Assembly (NCBI GenBank): GCA_029844215.1
Contig: CM056724.1
Location: forward strand, 34,882,446 to 34,946,445
Direction: 5' to 3'
Length of the DNA stretch: 64,000 nt
Origin: Przewalskia tangutica
Taxonomy: Eukaryota; Streptophyta; Magnoliopsida; Solanales; Solanaceae
Shown piece by piece: positions 12,281-25,319 of this stretch; positions within the stretch are counted from its first letter, which is position 1, and the number at the start of each line of letters is the position of its first letter. The notes beneath the pieces were generated by a model. That model was not told the DNA's origin. It saw only the letters and a program-made list of their open reading frames with translations, and made no database searches. Position numbers and translations under genes: made by a program.

Positions 12281-13383
12281 GCAAGTTGGATTCAATACCT
12301 CGACCTTAAGGAATTAAATCCAACACTTAACAAGTGCACTACTCTGTTCTCGCCCGTATTCTGTCTTCTGCCGTTGTATCGACTGATCGAATCGGGAGAC
12401 AAATTGATTCCTTAACTCAAGCGATTGGGGCTGAAACGAAACTCTAATTTTCAGCAATGAGTTCCCCAACTACTCCAGAAAGCGTTAGGATGGTGGTACT
12501 AGTAAACTAAGCGGTAGGAAGCATTAATGCAGCTGAGTACAACAAAGGATAAAAGATAAAATAAGGATAAAATATAAAAGATAGATAAAATTTGAGTTGT
12601 TTGATTAATTGTCTGTGATATATACAAAAGAATGTTTCTATTTATAATACAAAAAGGATGAAAAACTGTACAAGCGTGCCCCCCCATGTCAGTCATCAAG
12701 TAACCCACTAAGTTCAATGACTGACCATGGGGAAGGTGGTGCCGATTTTCTCGCCCTCTACTTCTCTTGCTCGGGTAATGGCCCTTGTTTTCAGTTGTTG
12801 TCGGCCGTTGCCGCTTTTAGGGGTCTAGAAACCCTTTTGACTTGATCGTTGAGGCGTCTGCATCTGAGTGGATCCCAGTCGTACCTCTAACTAACGACTT
12901 CGGAAAGAGGCCTTAGTAGCTAATAAAGTTCTTAAAGTCGAGGGCTAGGAGTAAATTTGGCTCCAGAATAGTTCGGCTGTCACTGAATTTCGGCTAAACA
13001 CTTAAATTATTTTTGAGTGTTAACAATTGTCCCTACATTAACTCGAGTGTGACTGTTGAGTTAATGTATTCGAAAATAGCCATCATTTCAGTATGACAGC
13101 CGCGCATGTCACTTCAATCATCTCGTCTCCGGTGCATGCAATGATGATTTTTTCTGAATTCGGTTTTCCCTTCAACCGAGACGTCTTTATGACCACTAAA
13201 TAGTCCCAATGTATTCTAATCGTGCATTCGAAGAGTTATTCCTAATTACTACCGTGCATTGACATCTATTTAAGGAGAGATCTCTTTTTGAGAAATTTTT
13301 CACTCGCTCTTAAAATCATCTCCGGTTTCTTTCCTTCTACAAAGAAAAAACCCTAATCTCGACCCTTTTCTTATTCAGATACC
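12281..13383 (+). other. Region upstream of the PMD pseudogene
   Basis: No coding sequence recognised. 12540-12600 is a purine-rich tract with repeated GGATAAAA words. 13020-13080 contains an inverted pair built on ACATTAACTCGAGTG and GAGTTAATGT. At 13267-13273 TATTTAA could be a TATA box, followed by a pyrimidine-rich leader ending at ACCATGG (13381-13387). The promoter reading is inference from spacing only. Confidence 0.4.
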
Positions 13384-14823
13384 ATGGATTATTCTTCCTC
13401 TTCTCAGAAGGTATACGGGACCACTTTAGTTGATAAAGACCTAACCGATGCCCTGGTCCTTGTTGGTGTACAATTAGTTCTGGCTCTATATGGTAGGTCG
13501 GAACAAGGTGCCATTCTTTTATCTCAACACCTCAGTCCGGTGACCTATGACCTTCCCCTCACCTGCGACTGGTTCACTGCTGACTGCTGTCTAGCTAACT
13601 TACGCACCTGGCCGACCAAGGTCACCAGCTATTCTTCTTGGGTGGACCGTGTTATGTCAGCCAAGGGAACTGAGTGGAAGCGTATGGGTCTTTACGATGC
13701 TATTGCCCTATCGGGGTCTGATATCTCCTGTAATATCGGTCTCATATATACATTCCTTGGTTATTGATCGATCACCGCCAATGCCTTTGGTTTTCCTTAG
13801 GGGATGATGACTCCTACCCTTCTTGATGTAACAACGGTATTAGGTCTTCCGATACTGGGAGCTGAAAAGCCTACTCTGAGTGAAATCAAACTCCCGACTT
13901 AGGAATTATTGTTCCAAAATATTCCTCCAGCTATGGTACTTCTGCTAACTGCTAAAGTTCTCATCTTCCGGTTGATGACGCTGAGCATCCTGCTTTTCTG
14001 CTTTATTGGTTTAGCCGTTACTTCGTCTGTACCAGTTCTTGTGCGATTGTAAAAGAGCTGGAGATTTATGTTGCCCTGGCTGTCTTCGGGGAAGATGTCA
14101 GTTGGGCATCCCTCTTCCTGGCTTATTTGTACATAGTTTTGGGTGATTTTCAAGCCAGATTACAGGTTTCTTGGAATCTGGATACTACGGTCGGTCCTCT
14201 GTGATTTCTTCAGTTAGGGATCACTTTGTATTTTCCAGAGTTCATCCCTGTCGATTTTGACAGCAGTCGTTCTCCATTAGATCCGTCAGTGTTAGTCGAC
14301 ACTCTTCAGGGAACACCTATGGTGCCCCAAGATGTTTTCACGGTCTCCACCCTTCATTGTCTGTCTCGAGACCATTACGAAGCTTGGCAACCTATCATTG
14401 AAAAATGGGCCATTCCTGATTGGGTCAATCGAATAGCTGATGACTGCATTACATTTACTCAGCGGAAGGTCATGAATCGAGTGGGGGCGTATCCTTACTG
14501 GCAGGGATCTTTTGGGAGGCTTGAGCCTAACTCTAGGCATAACAAGTTGACCACGGAGCCCTATCGACCCAACTTTGTGGCGCGACAATTTGGTCTGACT
14601 CAGCATATACCGTGGCCTCACTGTAGTGTGGCTCATTCGACCCATCGTTGATCTCTAAATGCCAAGAAAGATAGAGGTAGTAGCTGCTCACAATCTGGAT
14701 AAGCTTGCCCTGTTCGTGTGGCAGTCGTTATCCCCAAAGGCCGACACCACTATTACTTTTGCTGACTGGTGGAGGGGTAGCCATAGAAAAGTTCCTCCAA
14801 TCTTCTTTGGAAGTCTACTGTGA
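13384..14823 (+). pseudogene. Plant mobile domain (PMD, aminotransferase-like) protein, pseudogene
   Basis: The start ACCATGG at 13384 opens 127 codons, including LTCDWFTADC, WVDRVMSAKGTEWKRMGLYD and ALSGSDISCN, typical of the PMD family (nuclear proteins of the MAIN/MAIL group and their transposon-borne relatives). The same frame continues past a TGA (13765-13767) and a TAG (13798-13800) into GMMTPTLLDVTTVLGLP, a PMD hallmark. After another TAG (13900) it shifts frame near 13930-13975 and carries on (AEHPAFLLYW, VALAVFGEDVSWASLFLA, LGDFQARLQVSWNLD) past a TGA at 14202. A 141-codon open piece (14226-14651) follows. A final piece in a third frame has FADWWRGSHRKVPPIFF and ends at 14821. At least four stops and two frame changes make it a pseudogene. 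No intron was evident. It could be a host gene copy or cargo of a transposon, since PMD genes occur in both. Confidence 0.78.
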
Positions 14824-15676
14824 TCGGCTGATCCAAGCAAGGTAGAGTGATCGGCTGGTCCAACCGAGGAGGAGAAACCCAACAGGTGCTCATTCAAGGA
14901 CAAAATAAATCCCTTCAAAGGTGGTTTCGATCAATTCGGCAACGTCTACTGCCTCTTGGTCTTCCGCCAGGTCGCGTCAGCCGAAGAGAAAAGGTGAATT
15001 TTTTTCTTCATAAATGTTGGCTAGATTTTCTTATACATTTCAGGCTAACACTTTCTATTAACTTAATTCTCCTCATGGTTTGTTGATTTGGAGGTCTCCG
15101 TTGACTAGACGATCCATTTCAAAACAACCCAGGCTAGATGGATGTTAGGCAGATTTCATATATCTATTTTGAGTCATTTTCGATTTGTATTTTACCCATT
15201 TTCGTTGCGTCTAGTACAGTTTTAGGGTTGTTTTTCTTTCTTTTGAGTCACATCGTTTCAAAAATGCAAAATGACAAAAAGGAGCAAAAAGTGGGAATAA
15301 AAGGAGGTCCCGAGACAGAAAAAAGTTGAAAATTGATGACTCGAAAAAACCACAGCAGCACCGCGGTGCCCAGAGGCAGGACCGCGGTGCCAAAACAGCA
15401 GAAACCCACATGACTTTCAGCACCGGGGTGCATTCAAACAGAATCGCGGTGCCATTTATTCAGAGTCGCAGAGTTTCGCATGCGGTCGACTGCGCAGAAT
15501 CTTGCCGCAGACGAAATTTTTTAGCTCCGAGTTGGAATTGGCCAAGGACAATAGGGTCCCTAGGGCACAAAATTGATACCTATTTAAAGCCCTAGGGATC
15601 AGTTTTTAAGGAGGGGAGTCAATCCTTGTACATATTCCACAACACAACTCTTGGAGGCCACATTATTGGAGACCTA
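14824..15676. other. Non-coding spacer with CCGCGGTGCC-type repeats
   Basis: No gene seen. 15358-15455 contains three or four imperfect copies of (A)CCGCGGTGCC/ATCGCGGTGCC, a motif style seen in LTRs of plant gypsy elements. 15585-15660 has a TATTTAAAG box and leader-like sequence. It may be a fragment of an LTR, but no partner copy is present. ACCTA (15672-15676) would be the left target duplication of element C. Confidence 0.35.
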
Positions 15677-18406
15677 TGTTACACCCAGTAGTTCCAGGAC
15701 ATATACATAAGGACCTACGTGAGAAAATACGACTTTAAGCTTGAAATGAAAGAAATATTACTTTTTCCTAGAGAAAATATTTCGAACCTCGTGAAGGAAA
15801 AAAGTTTAATAATTGGAATTTGGTTCTCAAATTTGGTATTTGAGACTTATGGAATTTATTAGAATTATGGAGAGATAAAATATTTTGGACCAATAGGAGG
15901 GTGACACGTGTCACCCCCCACATGACCCATGTTGGGCGAGAATGGCATGGCCAAGTGGCCAAGTTGACTCAAGATATTTGTCCATCTCAATCTTGGCCAC
16001 ACATTTGTTTTAATCTTAACCCTTGGTTTCATTATATATCCATCTACTAGTGGTGCAAGACTTTAACACTTAAAAATTTTTCAAGAAAACTTATGCACAC
16101 TAGAGAGGGCTCTCGGCCAAGCTCCATGAAGAACAAGAAAATTCTTCAAATGTTGTTGATAAATCCCCAAACTCAAACCAAGGATCCCTAGTGGTATACT
16201 AAGCATAAACAACCTCTTAAATCCCGGAAATACTACGTTAATCTGCTAGTCGCACCTTGAAACCCTAAGGTGTTCTTCATATTTTGAGTTGGAACTTGAA
16301 GAGAAGTTGGTTATGAACTTCTAAGGGTTGCTTGGAGTGGATTAGAACGTAAAGAAAATGAGCTAAAGTTGCTAAGGATCCACTTTTAATCTTGGATTAT
16401 ATTTGGGCTTATTGAGGTAATGATCTTTGTCATCCTAATGTAATTGAAGATTACATGTTATAGTAGTTGATAAATGAGCTTGTGATATAAGGAATAAAGC
16501 TTTATAAGAGTTGGGGAATTTGGAGGGTGAATACCGAAATATGGCATGATAGCCATTGAAGTTGTTAATCAGTTTGGTTGTTAGTTATAATCGTCACATG
16601 TTATACAAGAATGGGAATTTAGTTGTTATAATTGTTATGACGTATTAACATGTTGGAGTAACGACTTGGATTAATTGAAAAAAGACTATATGTTGTATTG
16701 TTGTTGGGTTGGTTGTGCCTTAAATGTGGCGTATTGGTTATTGATTTCGGGCCTTGAAAAAGGTGGAAAAGTACGTAGAAACAGGGGAAGTGTTGTCCAA
16801 TTTTCCGTAGAATAAGAGACCTTATACTTAGTATTATTCTACCTTAGAAAGCTAGAAGTTGATAGACGTATTATTGTCATTATAGGTTGACATTCTACGT
16901 ATGGCGTATTCAACTTAGCGGGTGGATTAAGCCGAAGAGGTATGTGGAATTTTCCCTATCTTCTTGAGCATGATTCTTATAAATGTATAGTACGGTTGAC
17001 GTACATGTCTTAAATGAATTCGGTTTCATTTTGGTACCATTGATTTGATTTAAAAGGGTACAAGTTTAGTTGAGTTGGAACGTTAAACGCACTTGGTTTT
17101 TAAAGGATGTAAATGCCTTAGTTTTCTAAAAACATAAAGTGTTATAATGGCTTTATGGAAAGTTAGTTATAATGACTTTATGAGAAGTTAAAAGAGTGGT
17201 TTACTTGAATGATTTAAAAGAGAATAAATGATTTGATTTAGAAAGTATACGATACTTGACTTAAAGAGTATAAGTAACTTGATTTAAAGGTATAGGTTAC
17301 TTGAGTTTGGAAAGTAGAAGTTACTTGGTTTCAAAGCCTAGAAATGAATTTCTAAAGGTGTAGTAACTTGATTTGAAAAATAGACATGCCTTGATACCAC
17401 GGGTGTTGGTATCTTGTGGCTTTTATATGAAAATGGTTCTTTTTAAAGGAATAGAAGTATGTAGTACTTTGGGGTTAAATTCCCGGATTTTACATGATAG
17501 TGCCTTAAGTTTAATTAATGAGAGTTAAAAATTGCTAACTTGCATATGTTGTTCATAATGGTCGTTAGTGCTAGTGTTATATTATTTATTACGGGGTCAA
17601 TCCCCGGGTTATGTTGCATTTTGCATTTTCGTGGATTAGCTCCCCACGATGCGAGTATGGCGTATATGCTCATTGCGGGCCCACAGGGTCCATGCGGGTG
17701 AAATAGTCCCATGCGAGGCAAATTGCCTCATGCGGGTCCACAAGGCCTATGCGGGTGAAATAGTCCCAGGAGTAGGATTGCATAATGATACTACGGGCGG
17801 GTGACCCTAGTTTGGTCATAAGCTTCCTATTTTTTAACAGTAAGGTTTACTCTTATTTACTCTCATTATTATTAAGGCACAATGTACTGTTAATTTGGTT
17901 ATCATACATGTCTCCAACTTTATTTTAGACTATATAATTTCATTACAGTACTTTCAGTTTCATATACTTGGTACATATTTTGTACTGACCCCCTTTCCTC
18001 GGGGGCTGCGTTCATGCCGCAGGTAGAGGTAAACAGGTTGCTGATCCTCACTCTTAGGATCACTGTTCAGCTTTTGGGAGGCTCCATTACTCCGGAGGCT
18101 TACCTTTTGGTACGGATCCCTGTTGTTGTAGATTTATGTACATTCAGGGGTATGACGGCCCCGTCCGTCATAGATAGGTTCAAACTCTTAGGTGCATAGT
18201 CATGTTTTGTGGGTTGGACTTGTAAAAGATGTATCCCTTTGTTATGTATATATGCAGAAAGGGGGCCTTATCGGCTAGCCTGGTTCTTATTTCACATTAC
18301 TGCATGTCTATGAACTTTATTTATATTATGCTGGTTATCTCTGATGTATACCTGTAAGGGTGCCCAGGTAGGGCACCAGTCGGGGGCCCGAGATCGGGTC
18401 GTGACA
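15677..18406 (+). repeat. Element C 5' LTR
   Basis: 2730 bp, begins TGTTACACCCAGTAG and ends GGGTCGTGACA. It matches the split 3' LTR. Near the 3' end (18359-18378) GGTGCCC and GGGCACC form a 7-bp stem. It contains two to three copies of a 'gggtgaaatagtccc' motif at 17690-17770. It is shorter than the related solo LTRs (3.4-3.6 kb). No protein-coding content. Confidence 0.93.
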
Positions 18407-18410
18407 AAAG

Positions 18411-18422
18411 TGCTATCAGAGC
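18411..18422 (+). other. Element C primer-binding site
   Basis: TGCTATCAGAGC, four bases after the LTR, differs by one base from TGGTATCAGAGC, the initiator tRNA-Met complement. Confidence 0.85.
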
Positions 18423-18613
18423 AGTTAGTCCTCGGAAAGTATCTACAGACCGTGTCTAGTAGAGTCTTGCTTATCGGTGTGTTGTGCACCACACCTATAA
18501 TCAGGAGGCTACATGATATTTAGGATTAGTTTCCATTCTTCTCATTCTGAGATCGTGTAGTAGAGATGTGTTATTAGGTTGATCTCTCTCTGACATAATC
18601 TTGTGTATCAGTT

Positions 18614-19955
18614 ATGCCTCCACGGAAGGCAACAACAGCCCAGAAGGGCAAGGCAGCAGTAGGAGCTGCTGGTAGGACGCAGAGAGTCACTAGGGCTCAG
18701 GCCCAGACTATGCCTGAGGTTGTGGCCCAGTCGGCGAGTTCGGTTACGCCGATAGTACCAGAGGGGCTTAGAGCAGCTGCAGCTCCAGCGGTTCCGATAC
18801 CCGAGCCTCCAGTCCCTCATCCAGAGGTAGAGGATAAGGACTACAGAGATATAGTTCGGTTAGGATATTGGCAGGGTAGCACAGACAGGAGCCGGTAGCG
18901 AACCCTAGAGCAGACAATTTGAGGGTTCAGGATTTTCTGGGTTACAATCCGCCAGAGTTCTATGGGTCGAGACCTGAGGATGATCCTCTGGAGTTTATTA
19001 GGCAGGTGCAGCAGACTATGCGAGTGATTAAGGCCTCGGAGGCCGAGTAAGTTGTACTAGCTTCTTACCGGTTACGCGATGTTGCAGTGAACTGGTTTGA
19101 GTTGTTGGAACTGTCTAGGGGCGTGGGTGCTCCTCCAATCATTTGGGACGAGTTCACAGAGGCCTTCCTAGATCACTTTTTGCCTCCTGAGATGAGGAGA
19201 GCCCAGTTTGATAGGTTTCTGACATTGCGGCAGAGTGGCAGGACCATCAGAGAGTATAGCCTAGAGTTCGACTCATTGGCTAGGTATGCGCCCGCTATTG
19301 TGGCTGACATGACAGATAGAGTTCACCGCTACTTGGTTGATGGATACATGGCAGTGGCTCTTAAGCCAGGTATGGATATTTCCAGGATCCAGGCATACGC
19401 ACAGGGAGTGGAAGATAGACATAGAGGGAGTCAGCCAGACAGAGGCCAGTATAAGAGGGCCAGGACGGCAGGGTTTTCGGGTAACTTTCAAGGTGGACAG
19501 CCTCAGCAGCAGGCTAGGTCTGCGTCTTAGCCAAAGACAGTACTCCTCTCCGCGCATACAGTTTGATCAGCCGGGTTATTCGGGAGCAGGTCAAGGCTCC
19601 AGGGCTTGAGGGTTTCCAGGGGAACATGGGTACTAGCCAGATGAGTCCACATTTACCTCGGTGTGGTCGATGCGGTAGATCCCATCCTGGAAAGTATCGT
19701 ATTTCTTCGAGAGTATGTTTCTCTTGCGGCCAGCAGGGCCATTTGAAGAGGGATTGTCCGACCAGAGGTGGCGCGGGTAGTATGGCTCAGCCTACATGGT
19801 CAGTTGCCGGGTCATCATCTTCTGTGGTCATGCGCCCCAGAGGGCAGGGTGTTTACGGGCCAGCAGGCTGCGGTAGAGGTCATGGCAGAGGTCTTAGTTC
19901 TAGCGGTCCTCCGAACCGCATCTATGCCTTAGCCAGTCGACAGATATCTTATTGA
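18614..19955 (+). pseudogene. Element C gag (broken)
   Basis: It starts MPPRKATTAQKGKAAV at 18614 and runs 94 codons before a frameshift near 18890. The continuing frame has VQDFLGYNPPEFYGSRPEDD, a stop TAA at 19048 where CAA is expected, then the capsid core (19087-19530: WDEFTEAFLDHFLPPEMRRA, LTLRQSGRTIREYSLEF). A second frame change near 19540 leads to the zinc-knuckle frame 19563-19955. This frame has CFSCGQQGHLKRDC, a perfect CX2CX4HX4C nucleocapsid motif. Gag would assemble the virus-like particle and bind the genomic RNA; this copy cannot make it. Confidence 0.9.
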
Positions 19956-20424
19956 TTTCATGCTGTGACGTTTATGCATTGATAGATCCGGGTTCTACCT
20001 TGTCCTATATATCTCCTCTTATTGCTGGTAGGATAGGAATACAACCGGTGTCAATAGAACCTTTTGAGGTAGCTACGCTAGTGGGTGATTTGGTGGTAGC
20101 TGAGCGGGTATATAAGAATTTCCCGGTGATTATACACAGTCGTCAGACCCTAGCAGACTTGATAGAGTTGGATATGATAGATATGTTATTATGGGTATGG
20201 ACTGATTGGCTTATTGTTATGCCAATGTTGACTGTAGAGACAGATTGGTTCGATTCCAGTTTCCTGGTGAGCCTGTTATTGAGTGGAAAGTGGATACTGC
20301 GTCGCCGAGGGGTAGGTTTAGTTCTTACCTCAATGCTAAGAAGATGGTATAAAAAGGGTATATTTATCATCTTATTCGGGTGTTCGATACAGAGGCTGGG
20401 GTTCCAGTTCTTTAGTCAGTTTCG
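19952..20424 (+). pseudogene. Element C aspartic protease region (broken)
   Basis: Frame 19952 encodes ALIDPGSTLSYISPLIA, the retropepsin active-site region with DPGS (D[ST]G-type loop). It continues to LADLIELDMID and then shifts frame near 20180. The remaining linker to RT is recognisable only in other frames. The protease would cut the Gag-Pol polyprotein. Confidence 0.82.
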
Positions 20425-20880
20425 GTGGTTAGAGAATTTCTGGATATTTTTCCAGATGATCTCCCAGGTATTTCTCCAGGGCGGGAGATAGAGTTCTGTA
20501 TTGATGTTATGCCAGATACTCGACCTATATCTATTCCTCCGTACATAATGGCACCTGCTGAGTTGAAAGAGTTGAAGGACCAACTGAAAGACTTGCTGGA
20601 GAAAGGCTTTATTAAGCCTAGTACTTCACCTTGGGGAGCACCGGTATTATTTATGAAGAAGAAGGATGGGACGCTGCTCATGTCTATTGACTACATGCAG
20701 CTGAACAAGGTAACCATAAAAAATAGGTACCCCCTCCCCAGGATTGATGATTTGTTTGATCAGTTTCAGGGTGCGAAGTGTTTTTTTAAGATAGATCTGC
20801 GATCCGGGTATCATCAGGTACGAGTTATAGAAGCAGATATCCCGAAGACTGCATTCAGGACCCGGTACGGGCATTATGAG
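20425..20880 (+). pseudogene. Element C reverse transcriptase, N-terminal half
   Basis: The open frame carries REFLDIFPDDLPGISPGREI, LLEKGFIKPSTSPWGAPVLF, SIDYMQLNKVTIKNRYPLPR and FKIDLRSGYHQVRV (with the first catalytic Asp of RT). It is cut after RTRYGHYE by insertion of element A at 20881. The target duplication ATGAG (20876-20880) belongs to this coding sequence, which resumes at 31397. Confidence 0.93.
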
Positions 20881-23220
20881 TGTCGCGCCCGTTTTTGACC
20901 TCGGGGTCTGAACGGTATCTGCAACATTGTTCTTTGACACGGTTCCCTAGATGGAGTAATAATGCTGATTTTGAGGAGTCACAACCTAATTAGTTAAGTG
21001 AATTAGGATACTTGATTTATTGCAATAAAAATACTGCAATTAATCTCTATTTAATGGTCTGCGAAATTAATGAGATTCTGGATCAGGGTTCTTTATTATC
21101 CTAAAGGGAAGGGGTTAGACATCCTTTAAGATCCGCTCACTTGCGGTTATCCGTTCAAACCTAGGTTAATTATATATTGGCTTTTATTCTACCTATTCTA
21201 AGCATTTTTTCATAATTTACAATTAAAATAAAATGCAATACAAAATAATAAAACTAAAATTAAATGCGACATAAAATAAAACTCCGGGACATTCTTTTTG
21301 AAATGAATCTCCGGGTACCTGTATAAACACTTAGTAAAGGTATTAGTAATAGAATGAATAATTCTAAAGCAATGACAAGAGTTAATAAGTTAAAACCAAA
21401 AATAAAAACTCGTCTTTTATACAGGAGAGACCTTGGAAATCAGACGGAGATTCCTTCATCGGCCAATATTGCTAGAAATAATAAAATAAATGAAAACTTT
21501 CAGATCCGCGCCAAAACAGTAATAGTTTTAAACACGGAGGGCTCAGATATATAAAAATAAAGTGGGACATCCTAAACAAGTCCGACTGTGAAAATTCGCC
21601 CCGCCGGCGCATGCTGGTTATCCTGTGCAAGTAGAAGAAATCATCAACGCCCAGAAAACTTCATTTTATTTTATTTTCCGTCTTTGCAACTGTGGAGGCC
21701 TAAAAAATCGACGGATAACTTTTTCATTGGCCATCAAGTGTAGTATTTGTTTCAAATCAGTAAATACCCAATATTCAAATGTAGCAATTTGTTCAAAATC
21801 AGTTTAATAAAGGTAAAAGGGCAGAATGGTCAAAACAATTCACAACATTTACCAAACAAGAAGTGGTTCAATATCAACATCTGCGACAGTGGTTCACCAG
21901 AAAATACAGGCTATCGCCGGAGTTTTAAACTCCGGCCAGAAAGAAAATCAGGCCCGAATATAGCAAAACTAGTAGCAAAATCAGTACCAAAATATAGCAT
22001 CTTTCAGCGGTAAAACATAGCAAAATCAGTAGCAAAAATGCAGCAGTTCTTAACAACAAATTGATGACCGAAATCAGTTGCCAAACGGACCTAAAATCAG
22101 TCCAGAATCGATTCCAAACAAAAGAAAAGAGGCAAAAATGGTCAAAACAGTTCACCAACCAACAACATACAAAGTAGCAAACAAAGTTGGAGATATCACT
22201 ATTGTCGCCGGAGTTTTAAAATATACCAAAATCAACGAAAATCCGTCCAATAAGCAAAAGAACAACCGATAGTCGCAAGAGAAGCAAATACAGTGACATC
22301 GCCGGAGTTTGAACTCCGACAATATTCATTAACAACAAAAGAGGGGTGTCACTTCCACGGCGAGGTACGCCGGAGCGACGCCCCGTGGTTGTCGACAAAA
22401 TTTGGAACAATGAAGTTCGTCGGTTAGGTTCGACGGATCTGGAACAGTTGGGAATGGTGGTTCGCCGATGGGTCTCGGTGATAGGGTGTGTTCGACGACG
22501 GGTATGTGTTTAGGGGAGCAGTGGGAGACGGGAACAGTGATGGTCACTGTGGTTTGGTCGACGGGCCAGTGGTGGTCGACGAGGACGGGGTCTCACCGGT
22601 GTGGATTTGTGCGTGAGATGTTGTGTGTGTGAAAAGATAGTGCGAATGATGTTCTCTCTTGTATGTGTGTGTATGGAAGGATGAGAGGATAGTGAGAGGG
22701 GTGATATATGAGAGATGCGGGTATTTAGGTATTTAGGTTTAGGGTTTGAGTTTGGTTTTTGGAGGGAAAAAGATGAAAGGTGTATTGAGTCTCATTTTTT
22801 GGGCCTTGGTTTGGGCTTCGGTTTTTGGTGGATTGGACTGATCCGGATTGTGCCTCGGATTGGACTGATTTGACAAAATGCAAAACGGGTTAATTATTTA
22901 AAAGAAAAATTATTTAAAAAGATGCAAGATTATTAAAATGCAAATGCCGATACAATAATAATAAAATACAATATTTAACAAATATTTAATGTCTAATTAA
23001 AAATTAAAACGGGATGCCAATTAATTATTTAAAGAGATGCAAATATTATTAAAATAAACGACTGTGTAATAATAACAGAAACATAATATTAACAAAGACA
23101 TAATGTTTAATTTAAAATAAAAAGATAAAAATGCAAAAAATGATGATTAGAATGCGGTGTCCTAAAACACATAAAATTGCAACAAATATACGAAAAACGG
23201 GTCAAAATTGATTGTCAACA
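20881..23220 (-). repeat. Element A 3' LTR
   Basis: 2340 bp. Minus strand starts TGTTGACAATC at 23220 and ends at 20881 with GGGCGCGACA. It lacks about 65 bp present in the other LTR at 30842-30910. It contains palindromes of the GCCGGAGTT...AACTCCGGC type at 21916-21936 and 22301-22320. Confidence 0.92.
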
Positions 23221-23337
23221 GCATGTCCCTCTTTGTACGGAGATGATGGAAGAGTCTTCGGACAAAGATGTTGACTTGTAGCCAATTGTGTCCTTTTTTA
23301 TAGACTAGAACTCAAAAGTGGGACTGATGCAGACTCA

Positions 23338-23540
23338 AAATTGTCCCAATGTCGAATTATGATGACACTGAGTCGTTGTGATGCGAAAATAAAAAGCAAA
23401 GCTGACACAGATTTAAAAATGTCCCAGTGTCGAATTATGAGGACACTGAGTTGCTGCGATGCTAAAATTATGGACGGACGAATACCGATTAAAAAATATG
23501 TCCCAGTGTCGAATCTTGATGACACTGGGTTACAATTGCG
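23338..23540 (-). repeat. 78-bp tandem array in element A (about 2.5 copies)
   Basis: Unit begins TCCCAGTGTCGAATTATGAT and is 78-79 bp long. Each unit contains an inverted repeat CCCAGTGTC / GACACTGGG around GAATTATGAT. The last copy is partial. It lies about 120 bp inside the 3' LTR, so in the 3' UTR. The same unit forms a longer array in element B. Confidence 0.85.
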
Positions 23541-23625
23541 ATGGGATGTTGAAAAGGACATGGTGTTTGTTCCCTGAAATGTCTCTAGGATGTTTGTTCT
23601 CGAGGTTTAAATGCAAAAGGTATTT

Positions 23626-24995
23626 GTAGATGCTAATGGCGTCGTTGCATAGACGCGATGCAGATACTCGTCGTTGTATAGACGAAACATGATGAAGTTG
23701 TTGCATAGACTTAGATGAAAGGGCGTCGTTGCATAGACGCGACGCAGATGCTCGTCGTTGTATAGACGAAACATAGATGAAGTCGTTGCATAGGCTTAGA
23801 TGAAAGGGCGTCGTTGCATAGACGCGATGCATATGCTCGTCGTTGTATAGACGAAACATGATGAAGCCGTTGCATAGGCTTAGAAGATATGGCGTCGTTG
23901 CATTGACGCGATGCAGATGCTCGTCGTTGTCTAGACGAAACATAGATGAAGCCGTTGCATAGGCTTAAATGAAATGACGTCGTTGCATAGACGCGATGCA
24001 GATATTCGTCATTGCATAGACGAAACATAGATGAAGCCGTTGCATAGGCTTAAATGGAATGACATCGTTGCATAGACGGGATGCAGATGTTCATCGTTGC
24101 ATAGACGAAACGTAGATGAAGCCGTTGCATAGGCTTAGATGAAATGACGTCGTTACATAGACGAGATGCAGATATTCGTTGTTGCATAGACGAAACATAG
24201 ATGAAACCATTACATAGGCTTACATGAAATGACATCGCTGCATAGACGCGATGCAGATACTCGTCATTGCATAGATGAAACATAGATGAAGTCATTGCAT
24301 AGGCTTACATGAAATGACGTCGTTGCATAGACGCGATACAGATGCTCGTCGTTGCATATACGAAACATAGATGAAGCCGTTGCATAGACTTTTATGAAAT
24401 GCGTCGTTGCATAGACGCGATGCAGATGCTCGTCGTTGCATAGACGAAACATAGATGAAGTCATTGCATAGGCTTACATGAAATGATGTCGTTGCATAGA
24501 CGCGATATAGATGATCGTCGTTGCATAGACGAAACATAGATGAAACCATTTCATATGCTTACATAAAATGACGTAGTTGCATAGACGCGATGTAGATGCT
24601 CATCGTTGCATAGACGAAACATATATGAAGTAGTTGCATAGGCTTTTATGAAATAGCGCATAGACGCGATGCAGATGTTCGTCGTTGCATAGAAGAAACA
24701 TAGATGAAGCCGTTGCATAGACTTAAATGGAATGGCGTCGTTGCATAGACGCGATGCAGATGTTCATCGTTGCATAGACGAAATGTAGATGAAGCCATTG
24801 GATAGGCTTAGATGAAATGATATCGTTGCATAGACGCGATGCAGATGTTCGTCGTTGCATAGATGAAACATAGATGAAGCCATTGCATAGGCTTACATGA
24901 AATGACGTCGTTGCATAGACGCGATGCAGATGCTCGTCATTGCATATACGAAACATAGATGAAGCCATTGCATATGCTTACATGAAAGAGCGTAC
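23626..24995 (-). repeat. 85-bp tandem array in element A (about 16 copies)
   Basis: Each 85-bp unit consists of three related subunits of 27-29 bp: CGTCGTTGCATAGACG plus spacer, the same again, and AAGCCGTTGCATAGGCTT plus spacer. Every subunit is a short stem around the octamer GTTGCATA. The array is imperfect, with point changes and a shortened unit near 24650. No stop codons are fixed in the minus-strand frames, so long open frames appear, but they are by-products of the repeat. Confidence 0.92.
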
Positions 24996-25319
24996 CTGCT
25001 TTGTGACCCGTCTGGGTTGAGATAGCGTCATTGCATAGACGTTGTGTGTTTGTAATCCGCATGGGCTTATTGTTGTGCTCCCGCCTTTGCTGATATGAAA
25101 ATCCTGCACTCGAAGAAAACTAGTGAGTTTTAGGAACGGAGTGGTTGATTCGCTTCGAATTTGTAGCTTTGGCTCTTGACGCTTGCATGCTCAGACTTAA
25201 GCAAAAGGTTAGTGCATAACTATTAAGGCAAAAATGATAACGCATAAATTTATAAGCAATGTAATTGTATGAGTAAGAATGTTATCCTGTAAAATGTGAT
25301 GGCGGTTGTATTGATGTGA

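Noticed and set aside
23626..24995. CRISPR-like regularly spaced repeats
   Set aside because: The whole 85-bp unit is repeated, including the 'spacers'; it is a plain tandem array in a plant retroelement.
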